The notes under the pieces: model-generated
What the model saw: the letters and a program-made list of their open reading frames with translations, nothing else
Told to the model about the DNA's origin: nothing
Databases searched by the model: none
Shown here: one piece after another, positions 13,601-28,600 of the stretch
How the letters are laid out: every line of letters begins with the position of its first letter
Numbering within the stretch: the stretch's first letter is position 1
Source: Pisaster brevispinus
Lineage: Eukaryota > Echinodermata > Asteroidea > Forcipulatida > Asteriidae
Length of the DNA: 64,000 nt
Direction: 5' to 3'
Assembly (NCBI GenBank): GCA_023634235.1
Contig: JAMKCF010000008.1
Location: 11,988,676-12,052,675, forward strand
Made by a program: the position numbers and the translations under genes

Positions 13601-16600
13601 TTTGCATAAGTGGAATGCAGCCCTGATGTATATGGCAAACACCACTGTAAGTGCATCATTTATAATCAATCTACAATAGATCTATTGATAGTTCCAGATA
13701 GATGCCATCTTTACATGGGTTTTGGCTTTGGGCAGCGTCAGGTGATCTAATTTTTCTACGCAGCTTAGTGGTTCACCCACCAATCATGCAAATAATTTGA
13801 TAGAACTCCCAAGTGCCACATGCGGTATTTACGAATTGTGCAGTCACAAATTTACAATCATTGCCCGTAAAGATGGCCGACTATACTGAGTGATGTCAAG
13901 CGGGAGCTATCTTTCGAAGCATTGTGTTTTTTTGCTTGACAAGCACATATCAAGATTCAAAATGGTGGTTTGCACAGCCTTCTAGAATGATTCATGCTAT
14001 CACGTCATCTAGTTCACACATATAACTCCATGCGCATTGTGCTTTAGCGTTTCAGACCGTAAGGCATCAGACAATGCATTCACACAGCAATGTTGATTCT
14101 TAAAACCTGATTGAAAATGCAAACAGGTCAGTGGACTCTACACTGTGAAAACATTATAATATTTCAGGCCTGGATTTACATGGAGTCCAAGCAGGCCATG
14201 GCCTCTGTTGCCCTGCATGGCCTTGGTGCCCATCAAAAGTTCTCCATTAGACTATAAGATTTTCCAATAGAAGCGCCTTTGGCAGAACGAAAAGAGCCTT
14301 ACCCACTCAAAGATGAAATTCTAGGCCCGATATCAAAATTAGGCATAAGTTCTAACTTCAACTCTGGATTCATAAGAATCTGAAATATTTACAGACTTTT
14401 TTAAATTACAGTTAAATCCAAGAAGATCTTTAAACAAAATATCGTTAAGAAATACCTAACTTAAAATTATGGCTTCAAGGATCATAAGAATTGAAAACAA
14501 CAGAAATTAAAAAGAGCATTTCAAAAGCAAAATGATAAAATCAATTACATGATGTACATAAGAGAATATTGATAAAGAAAATTGATAAAGATCTACATTG
14601 GGGTAATCGCACAGTGCTTTTTTTTCTCACCTGAGGGGTCCGCTGTGATGTTTTTCATTTGATTGAAAGAGCCTAAATGCAAATGAAACATACCGTAATA
14701 GAAAAAAAAGAAGCAAAATAACCAAAGGAAATAAAGAAAGACAAAACTCTGGCATTCCAACTCAAAAATGCAATGCGTAGAATGGTGAAAATTATTAGTG
14801 GATCATAAATGATATGCAACCAAAATGCAAAAACATGTTTCTTGATCAATGTTTGCAGTCATACAAGTTAGTCAATCAGAATCATTCAACGAGTGGGAAA
14901 ATTTAAGAAACCTCGTATTTGCATTCTTGAAAGAAGTAAATTTACTTAAGTATAAACAATACTAAAAAATAGTGCTAGTCTGATAGATAAAACAAGGAAG
15001 GTAGTGGTAGCACTTAAAGACTAACTAATTGCAGTTTTTTAATGTAATTAGTTAGTCTTTAAGTGCTACTACTACCTTCCTTATTTTAAGTATAGACAGT
15101 TATGATCTTGTTTACAAAAAGATTGACCTTGCGCATACCAAGGCCCAATTTAAAGTAAGCAGAAATTTGTATTTTGTAGCATAACAACCATAAGGAATAA
15201 GAAAATAATAACTGAACAAGCTAATCATAGCAAGCGTTGCTGAAAATTGTCTGATGCAATCTCCATAAAATGTTAGGTTTCCATGATTTCTGCGATGGAG
15301 CTGTGGACAAATCATGCCTGCAGGAAGTTCTGGCTCTGTGGCTTTTATGTAAACATGTGATGTCACAGGTTACAGGCTATTTGATAGGATTTGAAACTTT
15401 GCATGGTGGAGATACAATCTAGTAATTTTTGCTGTAACACCATGTACATGTACATGTACATGAGTAAGATTTGAGGCTTTGCATGGTGGAGATACAATCT
15501 AGTAAAATTTGAGGTAACACCATGTTCAGGAGTAGGATATGAAACTTTGCATGGTGGAGATACAATCTAGTAAGGTTTGCAGTAACACCTTGTTAATGAA
15601 CAGGATTTGAAACTTTGCATTGCGGTGTTGCGGCAACACCATTTACATGAAAAATCTCTCTCTCTAAGTTGTAATGGTTCTGAAAAGAACTGGTATTGTA
15701 ACAACGATCTTATTTGTGTGTCTGCATGCTTCAGTGGTTGACAAAGGGGCATTTTGTTTATAACAGATCAACCAATGTCAACTCACAAAATCATCATAAC
15801 CTATTATAAATTTGTCATTTAGGTGAATTCATCTGGTTCAAGATGCACAATACAAGTGTTTTTCCCTAAATGTTGAAAGAACTTAGTTTTCCAAAAGTTA
15901 TGTCCTTTTTAGATATTTGCATCAATCAAGAAGGTGTTCAGTTTTAGGGATAAAAAATAGGGGAAGATCAGAATGGTTTGAAAATATTAAAGTTGAAAGT
16001 ATTCCATATCTCAAATAGTTTGACCTTTTTAAGTATTGGCATCAATCTAGACGGCATTCAGTTGGCAATCTTGACAAAAAACAATTAAAGGGAAAATAGA
16101 ATGGTATTTCTGTGTATTTTATGTTAACGTGAAAGAGGATGTTTATAAATCAAACACCAGGATGGGATTCAAACATAGCCCAAACCTGATCTGTTTCTGG
16201 TATGGTGACTCTTAGCTCGGAGGGTAATACTCGTTGGTTCTGGATTATTCTGCTGGTCTGGAAGTATAAACACAAAAGTTTTATTCAATTCAGTACGTCA
16301 TGGATGAGATTTGCCAAATGTGAAAATTCCTGAAAATGGCTTGTGGGTGAATCGAAAATCAATGTACTGTCCTATACTTATTTCCATATAGGACGGTTAC
16401 GATGGTCCATTGATGCGGAAGTAAATCAATGGCAAAATAAAGGATGACGCATGACCCATGTTCCACTAATCAAATGACAAGGATCTACGTGCGAGTTATA
16501 AAATAATTTTTGTTTTACACAATTTCAACAGCTAATTCTTTTGATATAATTCTTGATAACTAGACAACCAACATTTCAATGTTTTTTCTTTCCATAGACT

Positions 16601-19600
16601 TTTTCCAAGGAAACTGAAGACTAATCTACCTACCCATTTGCAGATGGTCATCTTTGCATTTCTGTAGTAACTTAAGGAGCCAATGTTGCTGGTTGAGTAT
16701 GCACTCCCAACCTGGATCCCCAGGGGCTTCTAGCTCCACCAAATACCTGACCAAGACAAATGTTAAAAGGTTAGACTGATCTCACCCTTGTTTCTTTTAA
16801 GAATCACCCTTGGTTCTTCTAAGAACCAACCTTGGTACTTTTTCCCACTCAATGTTATTAACCCAAGCTGGGACCCAGACCGGGCACTGAGAGCCAACAT
16901 TGAACAGGGGCCAGGGGCCGGGGGCCCAACGAGATATGGTCGGGATTGTAGCCCTAATGTTGGCAGTCTCCCTATTTTGTCAGTATCTACAATGTATGCT
17001 CGGAGGTGCCAGTCAGAAACTATTCAACCTGTAACTGCCGTACACCCAAAATTACGATGCAACCTGGGAAGCGGCAGGAGGGGGATTACCTATTAGAGGA
17101 TTCAACTTTTTCTTTCAAATATCAAGCTTTCCTAAATAATGTGCACAGCCTATTCCAAATGGAATATCTACATGCACAGAAATGACACTGGTTACAACAA
17201 GCTTTCCTAAATAATGTGCACAGCCTATTCCAAATGGAATATCTACATACACAGAAATGACACTGGTTACAACAAGCTTTCCTAAATAATGTGCACAGCC
17301 TATTCCAAATGGAATATCTACATACACAAAAATGACACTGGTTACAACAAGCTTTCCTAAATAATGTGCACAGCCTATTCCAAATGGAATATCTACATGC
17401 ACAGAAATGACACTGGTTACAACAAGCTTTCCTAAATAATGTGCACAGCCTATTCCAAATGGAATATCTACATACACAGAAATGACACTGGTTACAACAA
17501 GCTTTCCTAAATAATGTGCACAGCCTATTCCAAATGGAATATCTACATACACAGAAATGACACTGGTTACAACAAGCTTTCCTAAATAATGTGCACAGCC
17601 TATTCCAAATGGAATATCTACATGCACAGAAATGACACTGGTTACAACAAGCTTTCCTAAATAATGTGCACAGCCTATTCCAAATGGAATATCTACATAC
17701 ACAGAAATGACACTGGTTACAACAAGCTTTCCTAAATAATGTGCACAGCCTATTCCAAATGGAATATCTACATACACAGAAATGACACTGGTTACAACAA
17801 GCTTTCCTAAATAATGTGCACAGCCTATTCCAAATGGAATATCTACATGCACAGAAATGACACTGGTTACAACAAGCTTTCCTAAATAATGTGCACAGCC
17901 TATTCCAAATGGAATATCTACATGCACAGAAATGACACTGGTTACAACAAGCTTTCCTAAATAATGTGCACAGCCTATTCCAAATGGAATGTCTACATAC
18001 ACAGAAATGACACTGGTTACAACAGTGTGCCATCTTATCCTGAACAGAACGTCTCAAACTTTCAAGAGTTTTGAGAAGTTCCCCAATAGTCCGAGTCCTC
18101 ACCTGATGAGTTTCTTCTGCTCATCCAGAGTGGAAGGTAACTCCATGAGTTTCTCCTTCAGCTGAACTCTCAAATCAACTATACGCTTCTCAACTTCTTC
18201 ATAAACTGGCAGAAAACAAAACATAAGAAACAACTCACTCAGCTAGAGTTAATGTCTCAAAAAGAAAAACAGTTGTTATTCCATGTTAATAGATTGTGAA
18301 TTTTTATTGGTCGAGAACCAATAACATGATGTGCTACAAAGACATTTGAGGTTGCAATTCTGCTGGTACTAGGCAAGTTGAAATACGTTCCTGTGCGATG
18401 CGTCATAGGAAACAGTGAAGTAATTTAATGTATCTGTCCTCTGCTTTTTTAACTGTGCCAATTTCATCAGAACAATGTTGGAAGATGGCAACAGATTGCC
18501 TCCAAGAAAATGAAACTATTACCATGGTATGACAAAACAACTCTTGAACGCCCAGTGATGGGGTCCATGGGTTTTGAACACCTTCGGGGGGCAAATGGCA
18601 CCCCCAGCTTCACCTCCGGTACCACTAGCGCCAGAGGGTGTACAAAACAACATGGACCCCCATCGCAGCATGTAACAATTACATCGTAACGTCAGTGCAA
18701 AAACATTGTATCTCTTTTTTGCCGAAACATTGTATCTTGCACAAAAATTCTCTGTGCAAAAACGTTGTATCTGGGCGCATACTTGCTTCGTGTGTACATC
18801 CGGGCTATTTTAAGCAAGATGTAAGAGCTACTTTAGGAGATACGACGTTTTGACTCTGACATGACAATATAATGTATCCCAGAGGATGATCCCGATTATT
18901 GTTGTCTGGAACAAATCTTTGATGTTTAATAAGTTAACAATTTTAGCAGCTGCCATGCAATAGCAGCTGCAGATACTTTTCTCTTGTAAAGGCAAGGGTG
19001 TTTTTCCCTTTGTGTAGGGCACCTCAACGAGGGAAATAATTGCAAAAATATAAAAGAGAAGTTTGTGACCTAGCACAGTTTTTTATATTAAATGTTTTTT
19101 TTTTTTAAACCACTCTTATCTTCAAAGGAATTAGCTGATTTGCTTGGAATTTGCATGCAAGTTGCATAACAATCCAGTGTTGTGCTTGTTCAATTAATTT
19201 GGGTTTGAACAAAGAAAAATAGACTGGAGCTTGAACCAACAACCTCCGGATTAACGTACCGGTGCTCTACCAACTGAGCTATCCAGCCCTATGTTGGCGG
19301 TCTCCCTATTAGTCATTGTCTTTGTTCAGGGGTGCCAGTCAGAAGCCATATAACTGTCGGCTGCTGTGTAGCCAGGGATCACACCCAAGCTTTTATTCAA
19401 GTACAAAACAGCACATCAAGCAATCCAACTACTGAGCCCAAGATACACAAATTCCACCTTATTAAAATTGTTTAGTTTTATTACATCCAAAAGCACCAGG
19501 GCCAATAACAGGATTAGTATATAAGACACGATGAATAAATCATGGCTCGAATTTGGGGAAAACACACACAAGACTGCGGGGATTGGAGCTAAAAACTCTT

Positions 19601-22600
19601 ACTGGACCAGGAAATTTGTTACAAGACCAGAATCAAATCAAGAATAACACAATCTACACAGTTTCACATTTGAGCTGGTTTTTTGGAACAAGCATTAAGA
19701 GAAAATTTATCTAATTTTTCCTATGGGTAATACTTCAATACTCAACAAAATTGAAAGAAATTTGTATTTATCAGTTTAAATAAAAAAATACAGAGGTATT
19801 ATTATTAAAAAAGACAAGGCCGCCGGACTTGTACGGTCCTAAGTTTACTGGCCCAGTGCTAAAATCACTGGCCTCGGGCCTGCGGTCCAGTGTAAAATTC
19901 GAGCCCTGTAAATGTTCAGTTTTAGACGTGTGAGGAAAACACTGAATAGGGAATACCTACACAATCAGGTAGGGACTGAAAAACCCAACCCACATGCAAG
20001 GCTTCGGTCTGACGTGGGATTTGAACCACGGTTCCCAAAGGTGAAAGGCAGGGAAAGAAACCACTGAGCCAACTTGATCTCTTTGTAACTCCTCTAAATT
20101 GAGATCAACATCACAAAAAAGTTACCTTTCTTAAAAACGGAAACTTCTGTATCAGAGAAGAGCTGTCTTGCTCTTTCATAGTCGTTGATCACCACCTCAT
20201 AGTCACCCTGTCACAATAGAACCAAACCAGTATGCATACAAATTATTTTATCCTCCAGTAAAATTGAATTAGGGAATGATTGTGATGACCCAGTCTTCAC
20301 TGTGTGGTTCTGACCGGGTTGGTGGCTGGACACTGTTAATGAACCGAAATAACATCAGAACTTATGATTTTTCTTTTGACGTGATTTAAAAAAATGTTCT
20401 ACTAATGCTCAGAGGTCAATCCTTAAGCTGTTCAACTTTAGAGAGGCACCTAATCTCTAACACATAATTAACTATTTATGCATATTATCAAGAACCAGAC
20501 TATGAGCTTTGAAAACAAGCAGCATAATAAACAGAAATACTTTGGTTGGTGTTCTGCTTTATACTTTGCATTATGTTAGTTTTATGCGCGTACCAGCTAC
20601 CTCAAACTGATTTAATGCCTGCGCATTCATGTATGGTATGGGCGTTCATGTGGCACCATCTCTCTTTGCCAAAATAACAAAAAACAATGCACACAAAGAA
20701 AACAGTTGATTTGATAGTTCCCGCACAACAAGCACACAGTGCAAACAGAACTTTTACACAACAATGTGCTTGTTTAGGGGCCATCTTTTCGCTAGTTCAC
20801 AGAGCCGTTCTTTATATCACATGTTAATACACCCCCACATAAACAGTCTTAGCCCATGCAGAGTGCATGAACTCTCGGAGGTGTTTAATGAACTCTCGGA
20901 GGTGTTTAATGAACTCTCGGAGGTGTCTAATCCCTCACTAGCTACTCTGAAATCCTTCATTGCATCACTCATAGTGAATGCAAAACGCACATGTACTGTA
21001 ATCTGTTTCATGATTTTAAAATCAAGAATTTATCAGTCAATGTTTTACCAGCACAGGAACCCCCTGAGTCTAACGTAACTATCAACATGCATTATTCTTA
21101 TTCATTGCTGTTTTTTAATAGTTGCAAAATTTCACAATTTGTACAAAATCTCCAGAAACAATCAATTGAAATGAAAGAGCTTATTGACAAATTCTCTCTG
21201 CTGGAAGTTTGCTAGAGAATGAGTTTGTTATCACACGCACACCTAAGAAAATATCGCACAACTGCGTCTCATATGCAACTCCGCCTTTGTCCTTGGTGCG
21301 TACGGCGTGTAATTTTACCAAAATCACTCATTTCATCGCTCAAAGGCTTTCTCATGACGAAACTGATAATGTTGACAAGAACTTGAGGCTTTGCAAGATC
21401 ATCCTATGTGAAGGGTACCAGTGCTGTAGTCGAGTCCACACCAGCCGAGTCCGAGTCCGAGATGTCCGAGTCCGAGTCCGAGGCTTGCAACTCTGCGTTT
21501 TTTCATTATGATCTAGTCTTCTTTAGATGATGGTCAGAGCGTACTTATTGAAACATTCAGCAGCAACTTGCAAACCACCGATTAATTTTTCAAAACATTC
21601 TACAACTCTACCAAACTCCAGAGGTGAAACTTTCCCATCTTGTCCGACTATCAATGATATGAAAAACAAACAATTTGTAGGTCAAGGCCATTTTACATTT
21701 GAATAATGGGTTTTTCTGGCATGAAAGGCACTGGACACTTTTGGTAACGACTCAAAACAAATATTAGCATAACAACTTAATTGGTATCAAGCAACGGAGA
21801 GCTGTTGATAGTAAAAAACGACTCCCTCTGAAGTAACAGAGTCTTTGAGAAAGAGGTAATTTCTCACTAAAATATTAGAATTTGAAATAGACTTCAGGCC
21901 TGAAGTCTTTTTCAGGCATGAGAAAGCACACAAATTTGGGCAACAAGGGTGTTTTTTCTTTCATTATTTTCTTGCAACTTCGATGACCAAATGAGCTCAA
22001 ATTTTCACAGATGTGTTATTTATATGCATATGTTGGGATACACCAAGTGAGAACTGGTCTTTGAAAATTACCAAAGGTGTCCAGTGCCTTTAATTTATTT
22101 ATCTGGAGCTGGTCATAGCTTCTTATGTTGAAATAAAATTGTAAGTGTTTACAGAATATACTAATTGCATATCATGAACATAAGGGTTTCAAGCATCTTT
22201 GATGACAGGCTAGCCCTATGAGGTCGCATGATAATCCCTCCACAGCTAAAAATCCTCTCAACAGGGGCACTGCTAAGAGAACTTTTACAGCAATGGCCCG
22301 AAGTGCGGGATACTTTTGTTTTTTCTGTCCAGTTTTTGGACAACTGTATTCTTTGAAGGTTAAGTTACCCGATTTTTCCAGATTTTTGCCGGTCTCGAGC
22401 CGGTCTCGAGCCGAGTCACGCCAAGTCCCATGGTCCGAGTCCGAGTCCGAGTCACGGTGCTCCGAGTCCGAGACCACAAAAAATGGACTCGAGACCGGTC
22501 TCGAGTCCGAGTCCGGCCTCGAGACCTTCAGCACTGAAGGGTACATAGATCCGCCAAGTACACAATTCAATACATTTTCATTAGGCTTCTGGTAACTGTG

Positions 22601-25600
22601 TAGTGTGCCTGTATGCTGGCATACCCTGACAATTGAATTGGATCATAAGATTGTGCCATCTGCAAGTGTTGCAACCAAGTAAAACTTTCTCCTATCAAGT
22701 CAAGTTACAGGTCATTTTTATCCAAGTCGAGTCAAGTCAGAAGTCACAAAAATAAACAACTCAAGTCGGAATTGAGACCAAGGCACCTACTCAAGTCAAC
22801 AACATAACGCTGACTAGACCCCCCCCCCCTCACCAGCAGCTTCCTGCAAGACTCAGAAACAACTTTGAGTGCAGCGCTTATCAGAGAGCGTCGCTGTTAA
22901 AAACAAACAATATCATACCATATAAGGCAGTACATACCGTACCTTTGCACATTTACGTTCACACTGTTATGTATTGCTACAGCCCATATGCATGTCCCAA
23001 TGTGCATGAATGGCGCACACAGGATTCCAGGTGAAGTTCGAGTCCAAGGAACACTGGCAATGCAGTACACAACTATAAAACCTTGTATAGTTACAAGCAA
23101 ACTACAGCATGGCGCCAATCTTGGCAACTTCATACATCCCAAGATGCATTGCGATATATTTTTAAGATGCACTTGTGCATATGGCCCATTGTAGATGGTA
23201 AACAGACCCCTTACACCACCTGTGCTTGCTGAGGCCAAACATTGGAAACGGGAATGAGTGTACGCACAGGTAATGTGAAAGGTTGTCATTGACCTCAAGA
23301 GGGGCGCTGTTTTGGGCTTGTGACGTCATATGCAGGGGGTGGGGGTCTATTTGCCCAAACATCTGACGTCACACTTCGAGGCTCGTGAATAACTCCAGAT
23401 ACCAACCTGACTGGATGTTGCCAGATGTACATTTGTATCTTTGACCTAGCATTCATTTCACACGAAGACTCGCAGTCAATTCACATGTACATGTTTACAT
23501 TACATAGTGAATAAAACAACACTACATGATGTACACAACATTATGCATATGCTGCGCGCATGCAGACGATTGAAAGTGCAAGTTGACAAACTACATCACC
23601 TCGTAACCTTGACCAATCATAACGCAGATATGGAAAGCTTACGTCACAGCACGCTATCCAATGAAATCATAAGGCCTGTAGACCACTACCTGTCTTTATC
23701 CTCGAGGATATGGACAGGGGACCAGTCTAGGGGTCTATTATGTTCTATAACCAAGTGAGGGCGTTGTTTTGGGCTTGTGACATCATATGCAAGGGGTTAT
23801 TAACTTCTACAACTCTCATGCAGTGTACACTCCATTTACTTTTTACATTACAAAAGTTGAAAATGTGATTTAATCCCGTCTTCATAATAGATACACAAAA
23901 GAAGGAAGAGCAGACATATCAAACCACTATCATTTTTAATTTTTGAATTTTGAACTGATACAAGCTACAACATTGACAATATGAGCAAAATTACTTCTAA
24001 GAATAATACACTATGTTAAAAACTACACAAAAATGACCCTCATATGGAAAAAAGGGGGAAAGGGCATTGTGTTTATTTTGTTTATCAAATAATAAAATCC
24101 AAGGAAAACTGACTTTTTCCCAGTAAGTTTTCCTTGGGTTTTGAAGTATACCTTTGTTTTTTTTAACCATTCGATCGTTTTAATCCTACATAAATTTATG
24201 TTTATACAATAAAACTAACCTCTCAACATTTTTTTCAAAAAGATGGTAGCGTTTTTTGAGACATAGCTGAAAATCTGCCGCGGTTATGTCCACGCAGGAA
24301 AACCAATCCGTAATTAGAATACACAATCTGAGAAACGTATCTGACAGTAGCGTTTCTCAGATTCAAATTTTAGGGGATAAAAACTGGTATCTTTTTCCAT
24401 AACCACATTACTTCAAAGTGAAATGATTCTCAAAATGCTTTATACTATCGAAACCTGTTGCACTTCTAACCAAGTAAGTTTTCATTGCCATTCATTTTAA
24501 GAGTGATTACCAATCTTATACCTTCCCTCTAAAAGAAAAGTCGCATCCCTTAAGGTGACTCCCTTACAATGCAGCTTCCCAGGTTGTATTGTAAGCCTGG
24601 GTGTGATCCTGGCTATACCACAGTTACAGGTTGTATGGCTTCTAAGCTTCTAACTGGTGCCCCTGAACAAAGATATTGAAAAAGTAAGGAGACCACCAAC
24701 GTTGGGCTAGTTAGCTCAGTTGGTACTTAGCTCAGTTGGTACAGGCACGTAAACCTTGATGTCGAAGGTTCAAATCCCACCATAAATTTGTTTTCTTTGT
24801 TCTCAACAAAATTTGTTGATTTAGTTTGGTAAATTGTATGGCACAATTGCAAATAAATCCGACCACATTTATTGAGCCTCAATTTTAAAATGTGAACTAT
24901 CAAATGTATCTTTTTTATATTGAGTTCAGTTTCATCTGGCATGCACCAGTGCTTTTCCACCATTACTGGGACGCTTTTAGGCTCATTTACACATAAAGCT
25001 TGGAAGTGATTATTCGCGTTCAGGCTTTAGGCGCAGGCTGGCATGCTGTGTTGTTGCATCAATATCATTGGTCAGAGATGCCTCTAGTTTGAGAAAGAAG
25101 AAAAAGGCTGCGTGCATTTGCATTCCAGTAATGGTGGGAAACACTGGCACAGGGCATTCTCAATGGACTGGCCTAATCAAAGCAATATGAACAGTTCCTA
25201 TACTAATACTATAACTTACACTGTTAGGTTCCGACGCCTCAACCCTAGCAGAGTCTTTCTCACAGAAACTGCAGTGCTTTTATCTGTCATCTCTTTCCAC
25301 TCCACTTTGTTACACCAGTATACCTGTTTTTATGTGTGTTGTGTTGTCATTTAGCCTTTCGAGAAAGACTCTGCAAGTGTCCAAAAGTCAAGCCACTAAC
25401 TAATTTTTGCATTTATAGTTACATATCCTTTTGGATGGTAAGCAGTTTGCAACAGCTAATTCTATTTGTCACTGTTAGGTTCCATTAAATACTGGCATTC
25501 ATAGTATTTTCTTTTATATTTATTACTCAGTGTCACAAGCTCTTTACATATTTCATTTTTCCTACTGCGTAAAAAAGTTATTTCTCATAAATGGTGCCTT

Positions 25601-28600
25601 TGAAGGTAGTGACTTTTGGTATCCCCAAAATATGTTGTAGTTTCAATCTGAGAGCTTACTTGTTAAACAGATGGCAATGGTAGTAAGCATCCTGCGAAAT
25701 TATTTCCTCTGAAATGCCCTCGCTGATTAGAATTAAATTAAAAGCATTTTTGAATCTGGGAAACGATTCATACATGAATCGTTTCTAAGGTTTTTTAGGG
25801 TTGGCATCTGTTCGCATGAATGCTGCCGCCAGATATGTGGTTGGTACCCACTGTCATCTCGCTAAACGTGGGTGGATTCTACGTTCTTGTGAAAATACCA
25901 TGACAGATTTTGGCCGTTTTCTCAACAAGCACTACATGCTATTACTTCATAAGAACTGCATATTATATGGTTCTGTGTGCTAATGTTTTTTTGATTTAGT
26001 TAACTTTACTACCTTTATTGCACCAAAATACAATGTGTGGTGCAAAAAGGAAAACCCTGAACAGGCACGCAGGCCTACTAAATGAGGACCCTTGTTCACA
26101 CATCAAACACCAAAACACAAAGAAACAGTCACAACGAGCAAAAAACAAATAATATTAAGAAAAAGGAGAGAAAAGCATTTTAAACAACAGTAGAAAATGT
26201 GGAAATGTCTATCAAAGGAAATTTAGGACTAGACTTTACTTCTAATTTTCATTTCCGACGTTTTGAGCGTTTGGCTACCTAAAGGACCATACCACTTAAT
26301 TCCTTTGCTATCGCTACTGGCCTCATGGAAGTAAACACCATTCAAATTTGACCGGTAGCATTGACTGTACCACCAGGCTGCATGGTAACTCTCGGCACAG
26401 CCGCCGGTGGTCTTAAACGTCTGGCTGTTGTGGTATCCAAGGGAGTCGCCTGCAAGATAAGAAATGCAGTCATAGTTTCAAGTATTAAGGAAATGGGGCG
26501 AGGGGGTGGGGTGGTACTGTCACTGTAAACATGAAATTTTTTTTGGTCTAACTTGAGTCCATTAGGGAGATCTGGGCCCAGTTTCCTAGAGCTGCTTAAG
26601 AAGAAAAAAGCGCTTAACAACTTTTTAGCTAAGCAGAAGTGAGCAGGGTACCGGTCAAAAATTGTACATGTGCCATGGTAGTTTGGCTGGTAACCATGTT
26701 CTTGTAAGCATAGTTTTGTTGCGGTTAGCTGCTTTTTTTGCTTAAGCAGCTCTATGAAATTGGGCCCTGGTGACATCTTTGCACCATTGCTAGGAACAAA
26801 CAGGATTATTGGGGGGGGGAGGAGAAAATTGAACCTTTCTTAATCACACACTAAAGAAGTTTTATTCCTTAACTGTACAGACTGTTTTTATTAAAATTAT
26901 GCCTAACATTGTGTGTTGTCGTTCCTGGGTAGGCACTACATCAATATTTCTGTCTACTGCTACCTATAATGAAATGAGGTGGTCATAGGGAACCGTAGAC
27001 AGATAATAAAAATCATGCATCCTAAATCAATTTAAACTGGTTGGTTAAGGTTAAAGTTTTCCAGGTTGAATAAAGAAACATTGACTAGAGCTTGTTATTT
27101 GTCCACCAAAAAATGATTTAAAACTTACCAAGCCAATTTCCCCTGTGGTTAATTTATACTTGATATTTGAAATAAATAGTAAGATACGTAAACAAATTTC
27201 AACGGAATCTCTGCATAATTTCTTACCGGCTGTTCCCGAGTAGCTTCCCAAGGTCAGCCTGTAGTTATCACTCACATCAGCAATGCTGAACGATGAATAG
27301 ACGGCATAGGCAGTGATGTTCTCAAAGGTTGAGAGATCAACGCGTAGGTCATACTCGCCCTGGGCAGTCAGACGGTGCAAGTTGTCGTTACCGAGCCAAA
27401 ACTCCCCCTCAAGATCCCCAAAGCCACGGCTGTAGTTGGCGAAGTCTAAATAGAAATCAACACTGCCGTCCTTGCGCCGCTGAAACACCTGTTAAATAAT
27501 GACAATATATAATCTTATCTATCGTATCTACAAATAAGGTACTCAAAGCGCTTGAACAAACAGAATAATTTTCAGACAGGTTTTGAATTTTTTTTAATTA
27601 TGAGACTGATTGATGTAGCACCTTATAAAGGTGTACAAGGTGCTGCAGTGCATTCAGCACCCACTGCCAGAAACACCGCGTCAAACCCCTTCTCTTAGCA
27701 ATAATTGTACTGGGTTCTTTTACGTGCGTTACACAACACACGGGACCTACGGCTTTACGTCCCATCCAAAGGCTGAAGCAATAATGGTCAAGTGTCTTGC
27801 TTAAGGACACAAGTGTCACGATCGGGACTCAAACCCACACTCTGCTGATCAGAAACACCAGAGCCCTTAAAACAGCTAGGCCATAAAATAACAACAAACT
27901 TTCATTATGGATGTTGCTATTTATTGTAAGAAAATACTTGACAGAAATACCAGCCAGAAATAAGTCCAACTCACTGTCCATCCCCCACCGTCGGTCTCCA
28001 TATCACAATACACCTGGAAAGCCTCACCGGAGTCTAGAGGTCGAACCGTGAACACACCACTCTCCGTCACACCTCTTGAAAGAACCTCTGAACAATCCTT
28101 GGGGTATATGACCGAACTTTCTGTACTGACTACCAATGAGACAAAAAACACATAGTGAATAAGGTCTGTGAAAGTTTGAAAAAATGTAAAACAAACCTGG
28201 AACTTCCCTCCCCCAACCCTGCCCCTGTTATTATTATTTATGTATTTATGTATTTTGTTGCAATTTACACTGGTCAAAATATTAGTAGTCAATGGAAGTT
28301 ACAACACACAAAATATGTCTGGGAAACAAAATTGGAGAGACAAACAAAAAATGAAAACAAGTTATGTCAAAAACCAACCCAGTTGGTGGCAAGGAGGAAC
28401 AGGTGACCAGGTAATTACAATACTCATCCTACCACAAACTGAAATCTTTGCATCATAAAAAAGCTGGTGTAACTTAAAAACAAAGAGTGTGCCTTGAAGA
28501 TAGGGGAATAAATTAATGACTATAAAACTTTTCTTGTCGAGAGGCACTGCAGTTGTTGATAGTATAAACTATTTTGAGAAAGGACTCCCTTTGAAGAAAT

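Larger units (their letters stand above)
20208..26013. other. EXOC2 intron 8, part downstream of the nested gene
   Basis: Carries a MITE (21724), hAT remnant (22161), TCCGAG/AAGTC repeats, related GGGCTTGTGACGTCATATGC blocks at about 23309 and 23771, a family-B SINE and a dispersed repeat. No exon recognised. Confidence 0.6.

Noticed and set aside
17115..18102. Two open frames of about 300 codons with 25-residue repeats (Cys-rich)
   Set aside because: Produced by the 75-bp satellite. Frames begin in intronic DNA of EXOC2 and have no start, splice or domain support.
24700..24790. Functional tRNA gene
   Set aside because: A and B boxes are present but no cloverleaf or acceptor stem can be formed; it belongs to a repeated SINE family. 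The same applies to tRNA-like segments at 32310-32360 and 47650-47730.
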